Made by a program: the position numbers and the translations under genes. From an uncultured Gammaproteobacteria bacterium (lineage in GTDB: Bacteria > Pseudomonadota > Gammaproteobacteria > Arenicellales > JAANXG01): DNA of 46,253 bases. The notes under the pieces were generated by a model. That model searched no databases. It saw only the letters and a program-made list of their open reading frames with translations, and was not told where the DNA came from. The stretch is from NCBI GenBank assembly GCA_947259395.1, contig CAMYMN010000013.1, positions 1 through 46,253 of the forward strand, in the 5' to 3' direction. Positions 33,701 to 41,988 of this stretch are shown piece by piece (positions within the stretch are counted from its first letter, which is position 1; every line of letters starts with the position of its first letter).

Positions 33701-34303
33701 TCAGATCAGTGCCTGTTCAGTAAGCGCCTTGATTACCGCGTTGATTGCAGATTTGATCAATTTCTCATCGGCCTCGGGGTCGATGGTGTCGGACTGCATC
33801 GACCACACCAGCTTCTCGGTCTTCACGTCGTAGAGAGTCGTCTCCAACTTCACCACGTCGTAGCGCTGGTAATAACCCGGTTGATACACCTGTCTGTAAG
33901 CGGCCGAGTAATGTCCGTAATACCCGAACCCGGGCGAGTACATCGGCGGTTGGTACACCTCCTTCTGATCTACGCCGACCAGCTGCGTAACCAGCACCGC
34001 GTCGATGTTTTTTCCGGCAATCGCTGCCTTGATCGTTGCCTCGGAGATCTTCTCGTCTTGGGCCATGATGCTGAAGCTGGGAATAGCGGTGAGCTGTCTC
34101 TTGGTGAACTCGTCAACCAGGTTGGACTCGAACATGCGCCGCACCGTTGCCTTCTTGGCCACCCCGATCACTAGGATGTCATCGAATTTCTGTCCGGCAT
34201 AACTCGGGTCACGCCACTCAGCGGTTTTTTGAGTTGCCGCGCAAGCGACCAGGAACAGCGCTGCAACAGCGCTCAAACAGCACTTCACAAACAAAAGTCT
34301 CAT
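33701..34303 (-). CDS. Lipoprotein of unknown function
   Basis: This 200-residue protein has a lipoprotein signal with lipobox LVAC (C21). The mature part begins AATQKTAEWRDPSYAGQKFDDILVIGVAKK and includes a Tyr/Pro/Gly-rich loop (PPMYSPGFGYYGHYSAAYRQ) and KLETTLYDVKTEKLVWSMQSDT, a pattern seen in small envelope lipoproteins of the DUF4136-like type. The ATG at 34303 has GGAGG (complement) at good spacing, so upstream in-frame starts are rejected. It is divergent from the PilU-like gene, whose C-terminal extension also resembles DUF4136. The functional link is speculative. Confidence 0.75.
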   Translation of the reverse strand: MRLLFVKCCLSAVAALFLVACAATQKTAEWRDPSYAGQKFDDILVIGVAKKATVRRMFESNLVDEFTKRQLTAIPSFSIMAQDEKISEATIKAAIAGKNIDAVLVTQLVGVDQKEVYQPPMYSPGFGYYGHYSAAYRQVYQPGYYQRYDVVKLETTLYDVKTEKLVWSMQSDTIDPEADEKLIKSAINAVIKALTEQALI

Positions 34304-34576
34304 CGACGCAATCCTCCGCGAAAGAATATGGTGCAGGGTAGCGCATCGCCGCCGCGATGCTAACACGATTCCGACGGGTAGATTGGCATGGATTCACGTC
34401 GCTTACAAGTACACCGGTTTTCCCCATCGCGTCGCGAACCAATCGGTTTGCACACAAATCGTTTTTTAAAAGAAACGATGCAACGATGTCTGCCGGACAG
34501 GTCAGTTTTACGTATGGTGTGTAACGCTTTACCATTACAATGTCACCAGCCGTTCACACCAACACAGGAATACATC

Positions 34577-36103
34577 ATGGATCTGTCAACGCTGCTCAAA
34601 AAAATGGTGGAGCTCGATGCATCGGACCTGTTCATCAGCATAGATTCGCCACCGGTGGTGAAGGTTGAAGGCGAGATGCATCCCCTGGAGAACACAAACC
34701 TTGACGCGGATCGCAACCGCAGTCTCATCTATTCGCTGCTCAGCGAAAAGGATGTCAAGGAGTTTGAGAGTCACCACGAACTGAACAAATCCCTGCACCT
34801 GCCGGATACCGGACGCTTTCGCGTCAATGTGTTTCGGCAACGGGGAGAACCCGCCATGGTCGCGCGTCACGTCAGGGGCAGCGTCCCATCTATCGACCAG
34901 CTCGAGCTGCCCGCCGAACTCAAGGAGTTTGCGATGATGGAACGCGGCCTGATTCTTATCGTCGGCGGTACCGGGACCGGTAAATCGACCACCCTCGCCG
35001 CGATGATCGATTATCGCAACAGTAAGCGCACAGGCCACATACTCACGATCGAAGACCCGATCGAGTTCATCCATACGAACAAGCAATCGCTGGTGAACCA
35101 AAGAGAGGTCGGCATGGATACCCTCTCCTATGAGGCGGCGCTGAAGAACGCACTGCGGGAGACACCGGATGTCATTCTCGTCGGTGAGATTCGCGACCGG
35201 GAAACCATGAGGCATGCCATCAACTACGCCGAGACCGGCCACCTGTGCCTATCCACGCTGCACGCGAACAACGCCAACCAGACTTTAACTCGCATCATTA
35301 ACTTTTTTCCCGAGGACGCGCGAACGCAACTTCTTCAGGACCTGTCACTGAACCTGCAAGCGATCGTGGCGCAGCGATTGTGTGTGGACCGGGACCAGCG
35401 ACGGGTGGCTGCGGTTGAATTCATGTCGCGAACCCCTTACATCGCCCAGCTCATCGAGCGCGGCAAAATCGATGAGATCAAGGAGGCGATGGAGAAAAGC
35501 CAGGGCCGGGTTTCCAAGACCTTCGATCAGGCGCTGTTCGAGCTGGTCCAAGCCGGGCGGATCACCGAGGAGGAGGCGCTGCGGCACGCCGACTCACGCA
35601 ACAATCTCTCACTGCGTTTTCGGCTCGAAGGTACCGGTTCGCACAAGGACTATCCCGTCAAGAGCGAATATACGCTTGCCGAAAACGCGCCGTTTGATAC
35701 CTACGGCACATTCCGGATCTTCCCGTTGAGGGTGGATCGCGACAACCCCGGCGCCGAGCAGCGCATTACCGCAGCATTGATCCACGCGCTCGCTGCGAAA
35801 GGCCTCACCGAGGACCGTTCGTCGCCGGACATTGACGTGCAATACATTTATGGCATCAAGGACACCAAGGATCTCAAAATGGAACCGGTGGCCGACGAAG
35901 GCAACAGCTTTGAATATTACCGCCCGCAGAGCAGCCAGCATCACATGCTGGTGGTGAACGTGGTGGACCTCAAGACCAGAAAACCGGTCTACCGGCTCAC
36001 CGCCTCCCGGCGCAAGACCGACTACCAGGCCTCGGAGGCCGAACTCAATCGTATGTTCGTCGACCTGTTAAAGAGTCTGCCGGTCGGCAAGTCTCCCGGT
36101 TGA
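34577..36103 (+). CDS. PilT/PilU-type pilus retraction ATPase with a DUF4136-like C-terminal extension
   Basis: This 508-residue protein starts at ATG 34577 (AGGA upstream); the 63 preceding in-frame residues are not credible. Residues 1-345 form a PilT/PilU ATPase: Walker A GGTGTGKST (130-138), Asp box ILTIEDPIEF, Walker B VILVGEIRDRE (E204), His box TGHLCLSTLHANN (H222, H229). Family members normally end near residue 345-380 and power type IV pilus retraction from the cytoplasm. Here about 145 more residues follow (FDTYGTFRIFPLRVD, PDIDVQYIYGI, HMLVVNVVDLKTRKPVYRLTA, LLKSLP) that resemble DUF4136, usually an envelope lipoprotein domain. The frame is continuous with no stop. No other pilus genes are in the window. 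Confidence 0.88.
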   Translation: MDLSTLLKKMVELDASDLFISIDSPPVVKVEGEMHPLENTNLDADRNRSLIYSLLSEKDVKEFESHHELNKSLHLPDTGRFRVNVFRQRGEPAMVARHVRGSVPSIDQLELPAELKEFAMMERGLILIVGGTGTGKSTTLAAMIDYRNSKRTGHILTIEDPIEFIHTNKQSLVNQREVGMDTLSYEAALKNALRETPDVILVGEIRDRETMRHAINYAETGHLCLSTLHANNANQTLTRIINFFPEDARTQLLQDLSLNLQAIVAQRLCVDRDQRRVAAVEFMSRTPYIAQLIERGKIDEIKEAMEKSQGRVSKTFDQALFELVQAGRITEEEALRHADSRNNLSLRFRLEGTGSHKDYPVKSEYTLAENAPFDTYGTFRIFPLRVDRDNPGAEQRITAALIHALAAKGLTEDRSSPDIDVQYIYGIKDTKDLKMEPVADEGNSFEYYRPQSSQHHMLVVNVVDLKTRKPVYRLTASRRKTDYQASEAELNRMFVDLLKSLPVGKSPG

Positions 36104-36174
36104 GATTCAAGCGCCGTTGGCGTGAATGCAACGGTGGATTAGCCGGGGCCGCATGTTGAAATACGTGGTACAAA

Positions 36175-37173
36175 TCACCGTGCCGCGCTCGGCGCTACGC
36201 CGGTCCAGCGCTTGAAGGCGCGGGAAAAATTGGCATGCTCGGAATAACCCAGCAGATAGGCCATCTCGTTGATCGATACTGTGGAATCCTTTATGTATTG
36301 CAATGCCAGATCGCGTCGGGTTTCGTCGACCAGTGTTTTGAAGGTTGTCCCTTCCTCTTTGAGTTTGCGCTGCAGACTGCGCACGCTGACGTTTAACGCT
36401 TTGGCGATACCTTGCTCGCTGAATTCGCCGGAAGGCAATCGTTCGACCAGTTTTCCTCGCGCCTTGACCATGATCTGGGTTCCCTCGAGACTGGTCAGGT
36501 ACTCATCCACGATGCGGTCACAGGCGCGAGCGACCTGGATATTGCCCGTTGGCAGCGTCTTTTCAAGATCGTTCTTGCGAAATAACAGGCTGTTTTGATT
36601 CGATGCGAATTCGACCGGGGCCTTGAAATAGCGAGCAAATTCTGCGACGCAGCGTTGCGGAGGGCGGGCACGCTGTATCTTTAGTACCAGCGGTGCCAGA
36701 TCCTCGCCCCAACTGATCCGGCACATGTTCAAAATCGAAGCGAAGAAATCGTCGTACTCCATGGCGATCGGTTCCCACACCACCTTCGACACGTCTAGCG
36801 CAAATCGATACCCGCGCTTTGTTTCGACGAGCGATAGCTCTTCTTTATCGGTGCTCACTACGCGGTAGTAGCGGATGATACGCTTCAGTGCATCCTTCAG
36901 GTCGCTGCTCGCCAGCCACGCATAACCCAAGGCATGTAGATTACTCGGGTGCCAATAGCGGGCGATCTTGAGACCCAGGCATGGATCCTGAGTGTGATCC
37001 AGCGCCAGGTCAAAAAGCCGCCGTAAGGCCCGGTAACTGAAACGAGCCCCCGGTTTATGGAGTTTCTCGGGGTCAAGACCAGCCTGCTCGAATACTTTTC
37101 GGCTTTCGACTCCGCTGGCTTCCAAGGCCTTCCAGATTGTTAAAGAACAGGATGCAAGCTGTGAGGCATACAC
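36175..37173 (-). CDS. AraC-family transcriptional regulator (Arabinose_bd / OruR-type)
   Basis: This 332-residue regulator has an N-terminal effector domain of the PF12625 type (about 20-205; GLKIARYWHPSNLHALGYAWLASSDLKDAL) and a C-terminal AraC helix-turn-helix (about 240-330). The DNA-binding part reads IAKALNVSVRSLQRKLKEEGTTF, then INEMAYLLGYSEHANFSRAFKRWTGVAPS. Members respond to small molecules such as amino acids or lipids, and the ligand here is unknown. It is divergent from the alpha-oxoamine synthase gene (187-base gap), so it may control that gene and the cytochrome after it. Confidence 0.9.
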   Translation of the reverse strand: MYASQLASCSLTIWKALEASGVESRKVFEQAGLDPEKLHKPGARFSYRALRRLFDLALDHTQDPCLGLKIARYWHPSNLHALGYAWLASSDLKDALKRIIRYYRVVSTDKEELSLVETKRGYRFALDVSKVVWEPIAMEYDDFFASILNMCRISWGEDLAPLVLKIQRARPPQRCVAEFARYFKAPVEFASNQNSLLFRKNDLEKTLPTGNIQVARACDRIVDEYLTSLEGTQIMVKARGKLVERLPSGEFSEQGIAKALNVSVRSLQRKLKEEGTTFKTLVDETRRDLALQYIKDSTVSINEMAYLLGYSEHANFSRAFKRWTGVAPSAAR

Positions 37174-37360
37174 GGTGTTTGTGCTTCCAGATACAACGGT
37201 TCGTAGGTGGCTTCATTACCTCTGACGGGCTCCCGCGGCGTCACGACATAGTTCGCGGTGATCCCGCGCCCGCTAGTAGAGATAAGCGGTTGGCGCAAGA
37301 TGATAATAAAAAAATGCACTGGCCACGATATCGTATCCACACTCAAGTTGGGAATGGACC

Positions 37361-38599
37361 GTGAACCGTATTAACCACGTTCGTCAAGCTGGATCGTTTA
37401 CCGAGCACCGAAAACGCGCGCCGGTGTTTGACAAGTGTCGGCGCTTTACCCGCGCTGCGGAGCTGCGGACAGCGGACTTGTACCCCTATTTTAGGCCATT
37501 AACGTCTCCCCAGGGGCCGGACGTGGTGTGTGAGGGGCGGCGAATGATTATGATGAGTTCCAATAACTATCTTGGCCTCGCCAGTCATCCACGGGTCAAA
37601 GAAGCTGCAATAGACGCAGTGTGCCGTTACGGAACGGGGTGTGCGGGGTCCCGGTTCTTGAATGGTACGTTGGCAATTCACGAGGAACTGGAGCAACGCC
37701 TGGCATCGTTCTTGCGCAAAGAAGCCGCGCTCGTTTTCCCAACCGGCTTTCAGGCCAATCTGGGCGCCATCTCCGCGCTCGTCGCAAAGAACGAGTTCAT
37801 CGTCATCGACAAGCTGAACCATGCCAGCATCGTTGACGGTTGCCGGTTGTCATTTGCCCAAGTGGGTAGATTCCGCCACGACGATCTCGATGACCTAGAA
37901 CGCGTCCTTCAAGATGCCGCCGGACGCGGTGCATTGGTGGTGGTCGACGGTGTGTTCAGTATGGAAGGTGATATCGCGGAGTTGCCCGGCATCGTCGAGC
38001 TGTGCCGGCGTTTCGGTGCCGGTTTGATGGTGGATGACGCCCATGGTTTGGGGGTACTTGGGGTCAGCGGCCGAGGTACTGCGGAGTATTTCGAACTCGA
38101 AGCGGATGTCGATGTGGTAGTCGGAACGTTCAGCAAGTCGCTGGCCACCATCGGCGGGTACATCGCCGCGGCCGCAGATGTCATCGACTATCTCAAACAT
38201 CATGCGCGGTCGTTGATCTTTTCGGCAAGCCTGCCGGCGCCGGACGCGGCTGCGGCGTTGACAGCGTTGGACATCACGGAAAACGAACCTGACCGCAGAC
38301 AACGGCTGTGGGTCAATACCCGTTACTTGCGTGAGGGCCTGGAGGCGCTGGGCTTCGACACCGGAAAAACTCAGACGCCGATCATCCCGGTGTTTGTTGG
38401 CGATGAGCAAAAGTTGTTGAACTTGTGGCGGGCGCTTTTCGATAGGGGCATCTTGACCAGTCCGGTGCTCGCGCCCGCGGTTCCCGCGCACATGGCTCTA
38501 ATTCGTATGAGCTGCATGGCAACACATACCATCGATCACATCGAAACAGTTCTCGACGCGTTCGAAGAGGCCGGAAAGCAAATGGGTTTGGTGCCATGA
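37361..38599 (+). CDS. PLP-dependent alpha-oxoamine synthase, serine-palmitoyltransferase-like
   Basis: This 412-residue fold-type I PLP enzyme condenses an amino acid with an acyl-thioester with loss of CO2. Motifs are SSNNYLGLASHP (66-77), YGTGCAGSRFLNGTL (90-104), the stacking His H154, DDAHGLGVLG (D225, H228) and the PLP lysine K259 in VGTFSKSLATIGGY. The C-terminal TVLDAFEEAGKQMGLV and the GSRFLNGT block are closer to bacterial serine palmitoyltransferase than to BioF or Kbl, but the substrate cannot be proven. The start is GTG 37361 with a weak binding site. It overlaps the cytochrome gene by four bases and is divergent from an AraC-type regulator. Confidence 0.85.
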   Translation: MNRINHVRQAGSFTEHRKRAPVFDKCRRFTRAAELRTADLYPYFRPLTSPQGPDVVCEGRRMIMMSSNNYLGLASHPRVKEAAIDAVCRYGTGCAGSRFLNGTLAIHEELEQRLASFLRKEAALVFPTGFQANLGAISALVAKNEFIVIDKLNHASIVDGCRLSFAQVGRFRHDDLDDLERVLQDAAGRGALVVVDGVFSMEGDIAELPGIVELCRRFGAGLMVDDAHGLGVLGVSGRGTAEYFELEADVDVVVGTFSKSLATIGGYIAAAADVIDYLKHHARSLIFSASLPAPDAAAALTALDITENEPDRRQRLWVNTRYLREGLEALGFDTGKTQTPIIPVFVGDEQKLLNLWRALFDRGILTSPVLAPAVPAHMALIRMSCMATHTIDHIETVLDAFEEAGKQMGLVP

Positions 38600-39219
38600 A
38601 GCGGACGTTACTGTCTGTTTCCGGCGCGTTGATTTTGGCGATGTTGTTTATGGCAGTGGCGCTGCTTGCTGGGTGTGAGGATAAAGCCGAGATTGTTGAA
38701 CAACAGTCGCCTCGCAGCGGATCCGTACGCAGCGAAAATCCGAACGTCACCGTGGTGCTGCCGACCGTTAACGTTGGCGCGACCTCGAGCTCCGAGCCAA
38801 AAAGCGGTAGGTCGGTGTTCCAACGCGCCTGCCGTACCTGCCACGGTCCAGGCAGGGATGGCGCGCCGCGAGTTGGTGATGCAGCGGCCTGGCAAGGAAA
38901 GCTCGAGCGCGAATTGGACAATTTAATACAACATGCGACGCGTGGGTTTAATCACATGCCGCAAAAGGGCGGATTGCAAAACTTGAGTGACGCAGACGTG
39001 GCCGCGGCGGTCGCCTACGTGGTTGCCAAACAGCGGCGTGCGAGCGCGACCATCCGAACCAAAGGGTCTACTGGGCAGTGTCATCCGATCAACAATCCCA
39101 TCGATTGCAGCCGCGAGGAATTCAGGGATGCGGTAAGCCTGTACGTACTGGGACTGCTGGGTGGCATCCAAGCGCGCCCGCAGCAGCGACACAAAATCAC
39201 GCAGTCACAATTTCGGTGA
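38596..39219 (+). CDS. Lipoprotein c-type cytochrome (c5-like, mono-haem)
   Basis: This 207-residue protein has a lipobox LLAGC (C27) and one haem-binding motif CRTCH (C79, C82, H83), followed by GPGRDGAPRVGD. The likely axial Met is M121 in NHMPQKGGLQNLSD, the usual pattern of cytochrome c5-type domains. It would be membrane-anchored in the periplasm and act as an electron carrier. The extra C-terminal part (about 155-207) contains two more cysteines (QCHPINNPIDC) and no known motif. Its ATG overlaps the stop of the alpha-oxoamine synthase gene, so the two are translationally coupled. Confidence 0.87.
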   Translation: MKRTLLSVSGALILAMLFMAVALLAGCEDKAEIVEQQSPRSGSVRSENPNVTVVLPTVNVGATSSSEPKSGRSVFQRACRTCHGPGRDGAPRVGDAAAWQGKLERELDNLIQHATRGFNHMPQKGGLQNLSDADVAAAVAYVVAKQRRASATIRTKGSTGQCHPINNPIDCSREEFRDAVSLYVLGLLGGIQARPQQRHKITQSQFR

Positions 39220-39263
39220 CTGCCGATCAATAATTTTCCACAATCCTGAAGAGAGATAAGGTG

Positions 39264-39440
39264 ATGAGCTATATTTCGCAAAATAGATTCAACAAGGTTG
39301 CCGCAATGACGGCGTTGTTCGTGGCGTTGAATCCGTTATCCATGTTCGCTCAGGCCCAGGTTGCCAACTCGGGGTTTTATATCGGCGCCGGTGGCGGTGG
39401 GGCCAAGTACAATCTGGCTGTAATTCACGCTGGGGCTTGA
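39264..39440 (+). pseudogene. Truncated outer-membrane beta-barrel gene
   Basis: A short frame of 58 codons starts at ATG 39264 with GAGAGATAAG upstream. It encodes a signal peptide (MTALFVALNPLSMFAQAQ) followed by NSGFYIGAGGGGAKYNL, the usual first barrel strand of an OmpA/OmpW-like protein, then VIHAGA and a stop. The rest of the barrel is missing. It seems to be the 5' remnant of an outer-membrane protein gene; a functional micropeptide is less likely. Confidence 0.6.
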
Positions 39441-39537
39441 ACCCTCAACCTGATTCTAACGCTTGACCCGCATGTTACACCGAGGATCTCGGGTATACAT
39501 CTGAGAAAAGATCTTGTATGAGTTGGCGAGGGAGTTG

Positions 39538-40275
39538 ATGGCGCATTTCGTATCATGGATATTCCGGCTGGCTTCAGCGGTAGCCGTCGCTCTTAGCCTC
39601 GCTTGGGCCCAGGCACTGGGTGAGCCACGATGGCTGATTGATCTGTTGCCAGGGAGTCCACCGGATGTCACCTATTACGTGAACACCGATCAGCGGGTGA
39701 TCGCATTGACCATCGACGACGGGCCCGATACGGAAACGACACCGCGGATTCTCGATCTCCTCGATGCCCACGGGGCAAAGGCCACATTTTTTATTATATC
39801 CAACCGGGTCGCGGGTCGCGAAGCCGTACTTCGCCGGATGGTTGAAGCAGGACATGAGATCGGCAATCACCTGACCCGCGACCGGCCTAGCATACGACTC
39901 AGCCCCGAGGAATTCGCGCGCGCGCTCGATGAATCACACGAGATCCTGTCCCGCCACGCGAACGTGCGCTGGTTTCGGCCCGGATCAGGCTGGTTCAATG
40001 ACTCGATGGTGGAGATCGCGCGAAAACAACACGCTTACCGACTCGCGCTTGGATCGGTGTACCCGATCGACGCACACATCCACGTCCCCTCGCTGGCGGC
40101 ATCCTACATCCTGTGGTCGGTGGAGCCGGGCTCGATTGTGGTGTTGCATGATGGCGGTGATCGCGGGGGGAGTACGATCGCCACCCTCGAACGCGTGCTA
40201 CCAAAACTGAAAGCACGAGACTATCGGCTGGTCACGCTTTCTACATTAGCGACGATGGAAACGCCTGCCCAGTGA
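39538..40275 (+). CDS. Polysaccharide deacetylase (NodB/CE4 family), exported
   Basis: This 245-residue protein (from ATG 39538; TTG 39514 is possible) has a signal peptide (about 1-25, WAQA) and a NodB domain. Motif 1 is ALTIDDGPD (D60, D61), motif 2 IGNHLTRDRP (H111, with Asp115 where many members have a second His), motif 3 RWFRPGSGWF and motif 5 IVVLHDGGDRGG. CE4 enzymes remove acetyl groups from N-acetylglucosamine polymers using a metal held by Asp-His-His. The Asp in place of the third ligand is a mild deviation. It probably acts on periplasmic glycan; the exact substrate is unknown. Confidence 0.87.
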   Translation: MAHFVSWIFRLASAVAVALSLAWAQALGEPRWLIDLLPGSPPDVTYYVNTDQRVIALTIDDGPDTETTPRILDLLDAHGAKATFFIISNRVAGREAVLRRMVEAGHEIGNHLTRDRPSIRLSPEEFARALDESHEILSRHANVRWFRPGSGWFNDSMVEIARKQHAYRLALGSVYPIDAHIHVPSLAASYILWSVEPGSIVVLHDGGDRGGSTIATLERVLPKLKARDYRLVTLSTLATMETPAQ

Positions 40276-40560
40276 GCGCATGGTTCAGTCACACACATAA
40301 CGACGAGCGCTAACAGTTTGTTTGCGACAGCCGATTGGATAGATGCTGGATGCTGCGTTTCGCACCCGGTGTCGGCTATCCGGGGCCCGAGCGACCCGAT
40401 GAATTGAGCGATACGGGCTCGACGTATGACAACGTGCCAGCGGCGGGATAGGTACCTACGCGGGGACACCGTGTTACTCCCAGCATTGATCGAATCGCGT
40501 GTGCCAAACCATAATGTTGGCTCTTGTTTCCGCTGCCTTGGCGCAATATGCGGCATAAAT

Positions 40561-41670
40561 ATGCATAACGTCAGTAAACCGAATAGCAAAAGACGATGGT
40601 TGATTTATCTCGCCGTCGCCGCTGTCTTGTCGATAGCACTTACGGTGGTGTTGGATTTTTTTCCCGAAGAGGAGAAGGCTTTTCGCACACGGGTTCGCAA
40701 CGCGGTGGAAACGACTTTTCCGCAGCAGGCTGCGGAAGTGGCAGAATCATTCGGCCTGTTTCACTACGGCGGGGAATTCACAGCCGCATCGCAAGACCGT
40801 GCAGCAGCGTCTTCCGTGGTGTTGATTCACGGTCTGGATGATCCCGGGAAGGTATGGATGAACCTTGCACCAGCGCTTTTCGAGGAGAACTTGAACGTGT
40901 GGCAGATGCGATACCCGAACGATCAACAAATCGTAGATTCGGCCCGCTTTTTCTATGATGAAATCGAGCGGCTGACCCAGTTGCGGATTCGCAAGATCAG
41001 CATTGTTGCGCACAGCATGGGTGGGTTGGTATCGCGCGAGATGCTGACCAATCCGCGGATTGCGTATATCGATAAGGCACGTCGCCAACAGGTGCCGCAA
41101 GTCGTCAGACTCATTATGGTGGGTACACCCAATCACGGTTCTGAACTCGCCCGGTTTCGCGTGTTTGGTGAAATCCGCGATCAATGGGCCAACTGGGTGC
41201 AAGGCCGGAGACATATCCTGCGCGGTATCGTAGACGGTGCCGGTGAGGCCAAAATTGATCTGCTCCCGGAGAGCCGGTTTCTAACAACTTTGAATCAACG
41301 GCCGCATCCCCCGGGCGTCAACATGCTGAGCATTGCTGGGAATGTCACTCCCTGGGACGGAATCGGCATTGACCAATTTCTAATCACAGCCCGCGATCGC
41401 ACCCCTGCGGCGGGACAAAAGATGTTGGCAGATCTGGAGTCCTTCTTAAAATCGATGAACGACGGCCTGGGCGACGGATTGGTGACGGTCGAATCGACAC
41501 GCCTCGACGGAATCGACCACCACATAGTGCGCGGCTCGCATTTGTCAATGATCCGCAATATCTCCACGCAAAGCAGCCGTGTTCCGCCCGCGATTCCCGT
41601 GATTATCCAAAATCTTGCACCGGTGATCTCAACGAAATCGATTGATGCGTCAATCAGCGAACAAAAATAG
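40561..41670 (+). CDS. Membrane-anchored alpha/beta hydrolase (triacylglycerol-lipase-like)
   Basis: This 369-residue protein has an N-terminal TM anchor (about residues 12-32) and a lipase-type alpha/beta hydrolase domain: VVLIHGLDDPG (H90, G91), nucleophile elbow VAHSMGGLVSRE (S152), MVGTPNHGSELA, and a late His in RGSHLSMIRN as probable catalytic base. The ATG at 40561 is preferred over in-frame starts up to 45 codons earlier because the anchor follows it directly. It likely hydrolyses esters at the inner membrane. It is not closely similar by eye to the two hydrolases at 16190-18859. REP-like repeats follow. Confidence 0.82.
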   Translation: MHNVSKPNSKRRWLIYLAVAAVLSIALTVVLDFFPEEEKAFRTRVRNAVETTFPQQAAEVAESFGLFHYGGEFTAASQDRAAASSVVLIHGLDDPGKVWMNLAPALFEENLNVWQMRYPNDQQIVDSARFFYDEIERLTQLRIRKISIVAHSMGGLVSREMLTNPRIAYIDKARRQQVPQVVRLIMVGTPNHGSELARFRVFGEIRDQWANWVQGRRHILRGIVDGAGEAKIDLLPESRFLTTLNQRPHPPGVNMLSIAGNVTPWDGIGIDQFLITARDRTPAAGQKMLADLESFLKSMNDGLGDGLVTVESTRLDGIDHHIVRGSHLSMIRNISTQSSRVPPAIPVIIQNLAPVISTKSIDASISEQK

Positions 41671-41988
41671 GCAAGCTACAGACAGATTCGGAGCATGGTG
41701 TTCACCGGAATTCGGGGGACAGTTTACTTAATTGTGCACCGGAATTCGGGGGAATTCGGGGGACAGTTTACTTAATTGTGGAAATTCTCTTAGCGGCGCA
41801 CTCGAGTCAGCCACGATTCGAAAGTATGCATGGATCGGTTGGCCGATTGAAGGTCACCAATTTGTTGGAATTGAAAGATATAACCGGAAGACCCCTATGC
41901 AAAGTTAATCTGGGCCTCACACGCGATAATTAAGTACACTGTCCCCGGAGTTTTACAGCAACCACACGCACACGTACACGCTTCATTA
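41671..41988. other. Gap of 318 bases with REP-like cluster 5
   Basis: This gap lies between two plus-strand genes. REP-like copies occupy 41714-41784 and 41927-41947. The remaining 140 bases between them show no gene. The AsmA promoter is probably within it. Confidence 0.5.
41714..41947. repeat. REP-like cluster 5 (two forward, one inverted copy)
   Basis: Forward copies at 41714-41736 and 41758-41784 are separated by 21 bases of GAATTCGGG-type sequence. An inverted copy at 41927-41947 closes the unit. The interior is unrelated to the other pairs. Confidence 0.87.

Noticed and set aside
34388-34576. 63-residue N-terminal extension of the PilU-like protein
   Set aside because: It has no similarity to the family and the ATG at 34577 matches the usual PilU N-terminus.
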